From: Gammaproteobacteria bacterium
GTDB lineage: Bacteria > Pseudomonadota > Gammaproteobacteria > Arenicellales > JAOTYS01
DNA length: 10,022 nucleotides
NCBI GenBank assembly: GCA_029861795.1
Contig: JAOTYS010000143.1
Location: 1-10,022 of the forward strand
Reading direction: 5' to 3'
This document shows positions 8,915-10,022 of the stretch, piece by piece. The position numbers and the translations under genes were made by a program. The notes below the pieces were generated by a model. The model ran no database searches. It saw only the letters and a list, made by a program, of their open reading frames with translations, and was not told the origin of the DNA. Position 1 is the first letter of the stretch, and each line of letters starts with the position of its first letter.

Positions 8915-8963
8915 GTTCAGGCACCACGAGTATTAATACATCCGTGACGTTGTTGGTTCAGGC
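8915..8963. repeat. Palindrome between two direct repeats in the thiolase leader
   Basis: A perfect palindrome, GTATTAATAC (8930-8939), lies between two copies of GTTCAGGC (8915-8922 and 8956-8963) set 41 bases apart. All sit between the predicted transcription start and the thiolase ribosome binding site. The shape suggests an operator, but short repeats such as these also arise by chance. Confidence 0.3.
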
Positions 8964-8978
8964 TATGCTGGAGTGTCC

Positions 8979-9007
8979 ATTATAGGGTAGATGTTCTGCC
9001 ATGTAAG
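8979..9007 (-). promoter_or_regulatory. Sigma70 promoter for the thiolase (and perhaps msrPQ)
   Basis: Read on the minus strand: CTTACA (9007-9002, four of six consensus bases), a 17-base spacer, and an exact TATAAT (8984-8979). The predicted start is near 8972, giving a leader of about 80 bases before the thiolase ATG. It lies in the 187-base gap after the GNAT gene. This is the best-looking promoter in the window. Confidence 0.6.
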
Positions 9008-9079
9008 CCAATCTGTTGCAGTAGCGTGGGTGACGCCAGATGGTGTAAGGTGCTGGTGGCCCATTTGCGCGCCACTATT

Positions 9080-9538
9080 TCATTCAATAATCTCCTCGTA
9101 CATCTGGTAGTGCGTCGGTCGCATCCCTAGGGCCTGATAAGTCTCCTGTGCGACACGGTTGTCACGCTCCACGTACAGTCGGAAACCGCATATGTCCTCA
9201 CTGTCGGCAGCTAGTATTTTCATATGCTGATATAACTGGCGGTAGATGCCTTGGCGGCGATACTCAGGTCGCACATAAACGCTTTGTATCCACCAGAAAT
9301 TACCGTTGCGCCAATCACTCCATTCATTGGTCACCATCAACGACCCCGCCACCTCAGTTCCACATTGGGCAATAAGATAGAAGCCGTGCTGAGGATTCTC
9401 TAGTATTTTTGTCACACCTGCAGTGACTACGGCTGCTGGTAACTCGAGGCCTTCTGTCTGCAACGCCATGGCTTGATTGAATGCGACCAAGGTGCTTTTA
9501 TCGCGCGCGTCGCCCAGTCGTATCACTGTTGTGGCCAT
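9080..9538 (-). CDS. GNAT family N-acetyltransferase, substrate unknown
   Basis: A 152-residue cytoplasmic protein with a single GNAT fold, predicted to transfer an acetyl group from acetyl-CoA to an amine. The acetyl-CoA loop (motif A) is seen in VYVRPEYRRQGIYRQLY (87-103), with RRQGIY in place of the more usual R-x-x-G-x-G/A, so the last glycine is a tyrosine. Motif B follows as YVERDNRVAQETYQALGM (122-139), including the Asn and Tyr usual in this region. Length is typical of stand-alone GNAT enzymes. Nothing in the sequence or its neighbours fixes the substrate. ATG at 9538 has GGAGG four bases upstream. It is divergent from the oxidoreductase at 9712, with which it shares a 173-base promoter region. 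A weak GTGGC/GCCAC stem (9056-9060, 9071-9075) after the stop lacks a T run. Confidence 0.9.
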   Translation of the reverse strand: MATTVIRLGDARDKSTLVAFNQAMALQTEGLELPAAVVTAGVTKILENPQHGFYLIAQCGTEVAGSLMVTNEWSDWRNGNFWWIQSVYVRPEYRRQGIYRQLYQHMKILAADSEDICGFRLYVERDNRVAQETYQALGMRPTHYQMYEEIIE

Positions 9539-9575
9539 CGCTCCTCCACAATAAATTCGCGGCGGGAAATAAAGG

Positions 9576-9605
9576 ATTGTAAAGATTTTGTCCGTGATTT
9601 GTGAA
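9576..9605 (-). promoter_or_regulatory. Putative sigma70 promoter of the GNAT gene
   Basis: Read on the minus strand: TTCACA (9605-9600, five of six consensus bases), an 18-base spacer, then TACAAT (9581-9576, five of six). The predicted start is near 9569, about 30 bases before the ATG. Its -35 box overlaps the candidate -35 box of the divergent promoter. Confidence 0.5.
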
Positions 9606-9629
9606 CCGCTATCGGGTAGGCGGTATACT
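9601..9629 (+). promoter_or_regulatory. Possible promoter of the divergent oxidoreductase gene
   Basis: TATACT (9624-9629, five of six -10 consensus bases) follows GTGAAC (9601-9606, a poor three-of-six -35) after 17 bases. A perfect 8-base palindrome, CACTAGTG (9646-9653), lies about ten bases past the predicted start, where a repressor could act. The weak -35 would suit an activated promoter, but this is inference. Confidence 0.3.
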
Positions 9630-9711
9630 TTGATCTAAATAGTGACACTAGTGATTCTGCGTTGCCGCTATTGCGAAACAACAAACCAGGCAAAACGACG
9701 GGAGGCAGTTA

Positions 9712-10022
9712 ATGACTCAGCAGAAACAACGCGTTGCATTTGTTGGATTAGGGGTGATGGGGTTTCCCATGGCTGGGCACCTGGATGAGGCGGGTCATAA
9801 CGTGACGGTATACAACCGTACCCCAAGTAAGGTGGATAACTGGTTGAGCAAGTATACCGGACAAATGGCTAACACCCCTGCGCAGGCCGCTCGAGGAGCC
9901 CAGGTGGTTTTTGCGTGTGTGGGCAATGACGACGACCTGCGTCAGGTGGTGCTCGGTGAGGATGGCGCGTTCGCCGGTATGGAGCACGATGCAGTATTTG
10001 TTGATCACACCACAGCTTCAGC
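9712..10022 (+). CDS. 3-hydroxyisobutyrate dehydrogenase family NAD(P)-dependent oxidoreductase, cut by the window end
   Basis: The first 103 codons of a beta-hydroxyacid dehydrogenase, about a third of the usual 290 or so residues; the frame is open to the edge. Such enzymes interconvert a beta-hydroxyacid and its semialdehyde or ketoacid. An N-terminal Rossmann fold is clear: FVGLGVMGFPMAGHL (10-24) combines the GxGxxG nucleotide motif with the family signature. Asn35-Arg36 after strand 2 suggest NADP(H) rather than NAD(H). The substrate-binding motif is seen as DHTTAS (98-103) just before the window ends, in place of the common D-x-S-T-x-S. The catalytic lysine lies beyond the edge, so the exact enzyme (3-hydroxyisobutyrate, tartronate semialdehyde or another substrate) cannot be named. 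ATG at 9712 has GGAGG six bases upstream. Confidence 0.92.
   Translation, partial: MTQQKQRVAFVGLGVMGFPMAGHLDEAGHNVTVYNRTPSKVDNWLSKYTGQMANTPAQAARGAQVVFACVGNDDDLRQVVLGEDGAFAGMEHDAVFVDHTTAS

Noticed and set aside
9055..9075. Terminator after the GNAT gene
   Set aside because: The stem is only five base pairs and is not followed by a T run on the minus strand.
9748..10008. Minus-strand frame of 86 codons at the right edge
   Set aside because: Antisense to the Rossmann-fold coding region of the oxidoreductase, which has clear family motifs and a good start.
1..10022. Mobile elements, CRISPR arrays, tRNA or rRNA genes
   Set aside because: No repeated spacer arrays, transposase-like frames, terminal inverted repeats or tRNA-like cloverleaf sequences were seen on either strand.

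Overview
The window looks like ordinary chromosome of a proteobacterium, most likely a gammaproteobacterium. The pointers are a large single-chain PurL of the gamma/betaproteobacterial type, with synthetase and glutaminase fused; an MsrPQ methionine sulfoxide repair pair; a BktB-like thiolase; and a small membrane protein that looks like DUF6524. Base composition is even, at a little over half GC by eye. Genes are intact and closely packed. I see no insertion sequence, phage gene, CRISPR array, tRNA or rRNA. No species name can be supported.

Layout. On the plus strand, the 3' four-fifths or more of purL (3-3353) enters from the left edge. It is followed by a small four-helix membrane protein (3487-3906). 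These converge with a long minus-strand block, read from right to left: a GNAT acetyltransferase (9538-9080), a BktB-like beta-ketothiolase (8892-7705), msrP (7638-6679), msrQ (6674-6021) and an Atm1-type ABC exporter (5858-4017). At the right edge a 3-hydroxyisobutyrate-dehydrogenase-family oxidoreductase starts on the plus strand (9712) and is cut by the window end. It is divergent from the GNAT gene.

Function. PurL carries out the fourth step of de novo purine synthesis. MsrP (Tat-exported molybdoenzyme) and MsrQ (membrane haem protein) form one unit that repairs oxidised methionine in periplasmic proteins. The Atm1-type exporter probably moves glutathione-linked or metal-linked thiol compounds out of the cytoplasm. 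The thiolase works in beta-oxidation or polyhydroxyalkanoate precursor metabolism. The edge gene reduces or oxidises a small beta-hydroxyacid or semialdehyde.

Regulatory signals readable by eye are sigma70-like promoters upstream of the thiolase (with an exact TATAAT), the GNAT gene, the ABC exporter and, more weakly, the edge oxidoreductase. There is also a strong hairpin just after msrQ. No novel multi-gene system is visible. The findings are modest: regulatory-looking structure between genes, start-site questions, and one changed conserved stretch in PurL.
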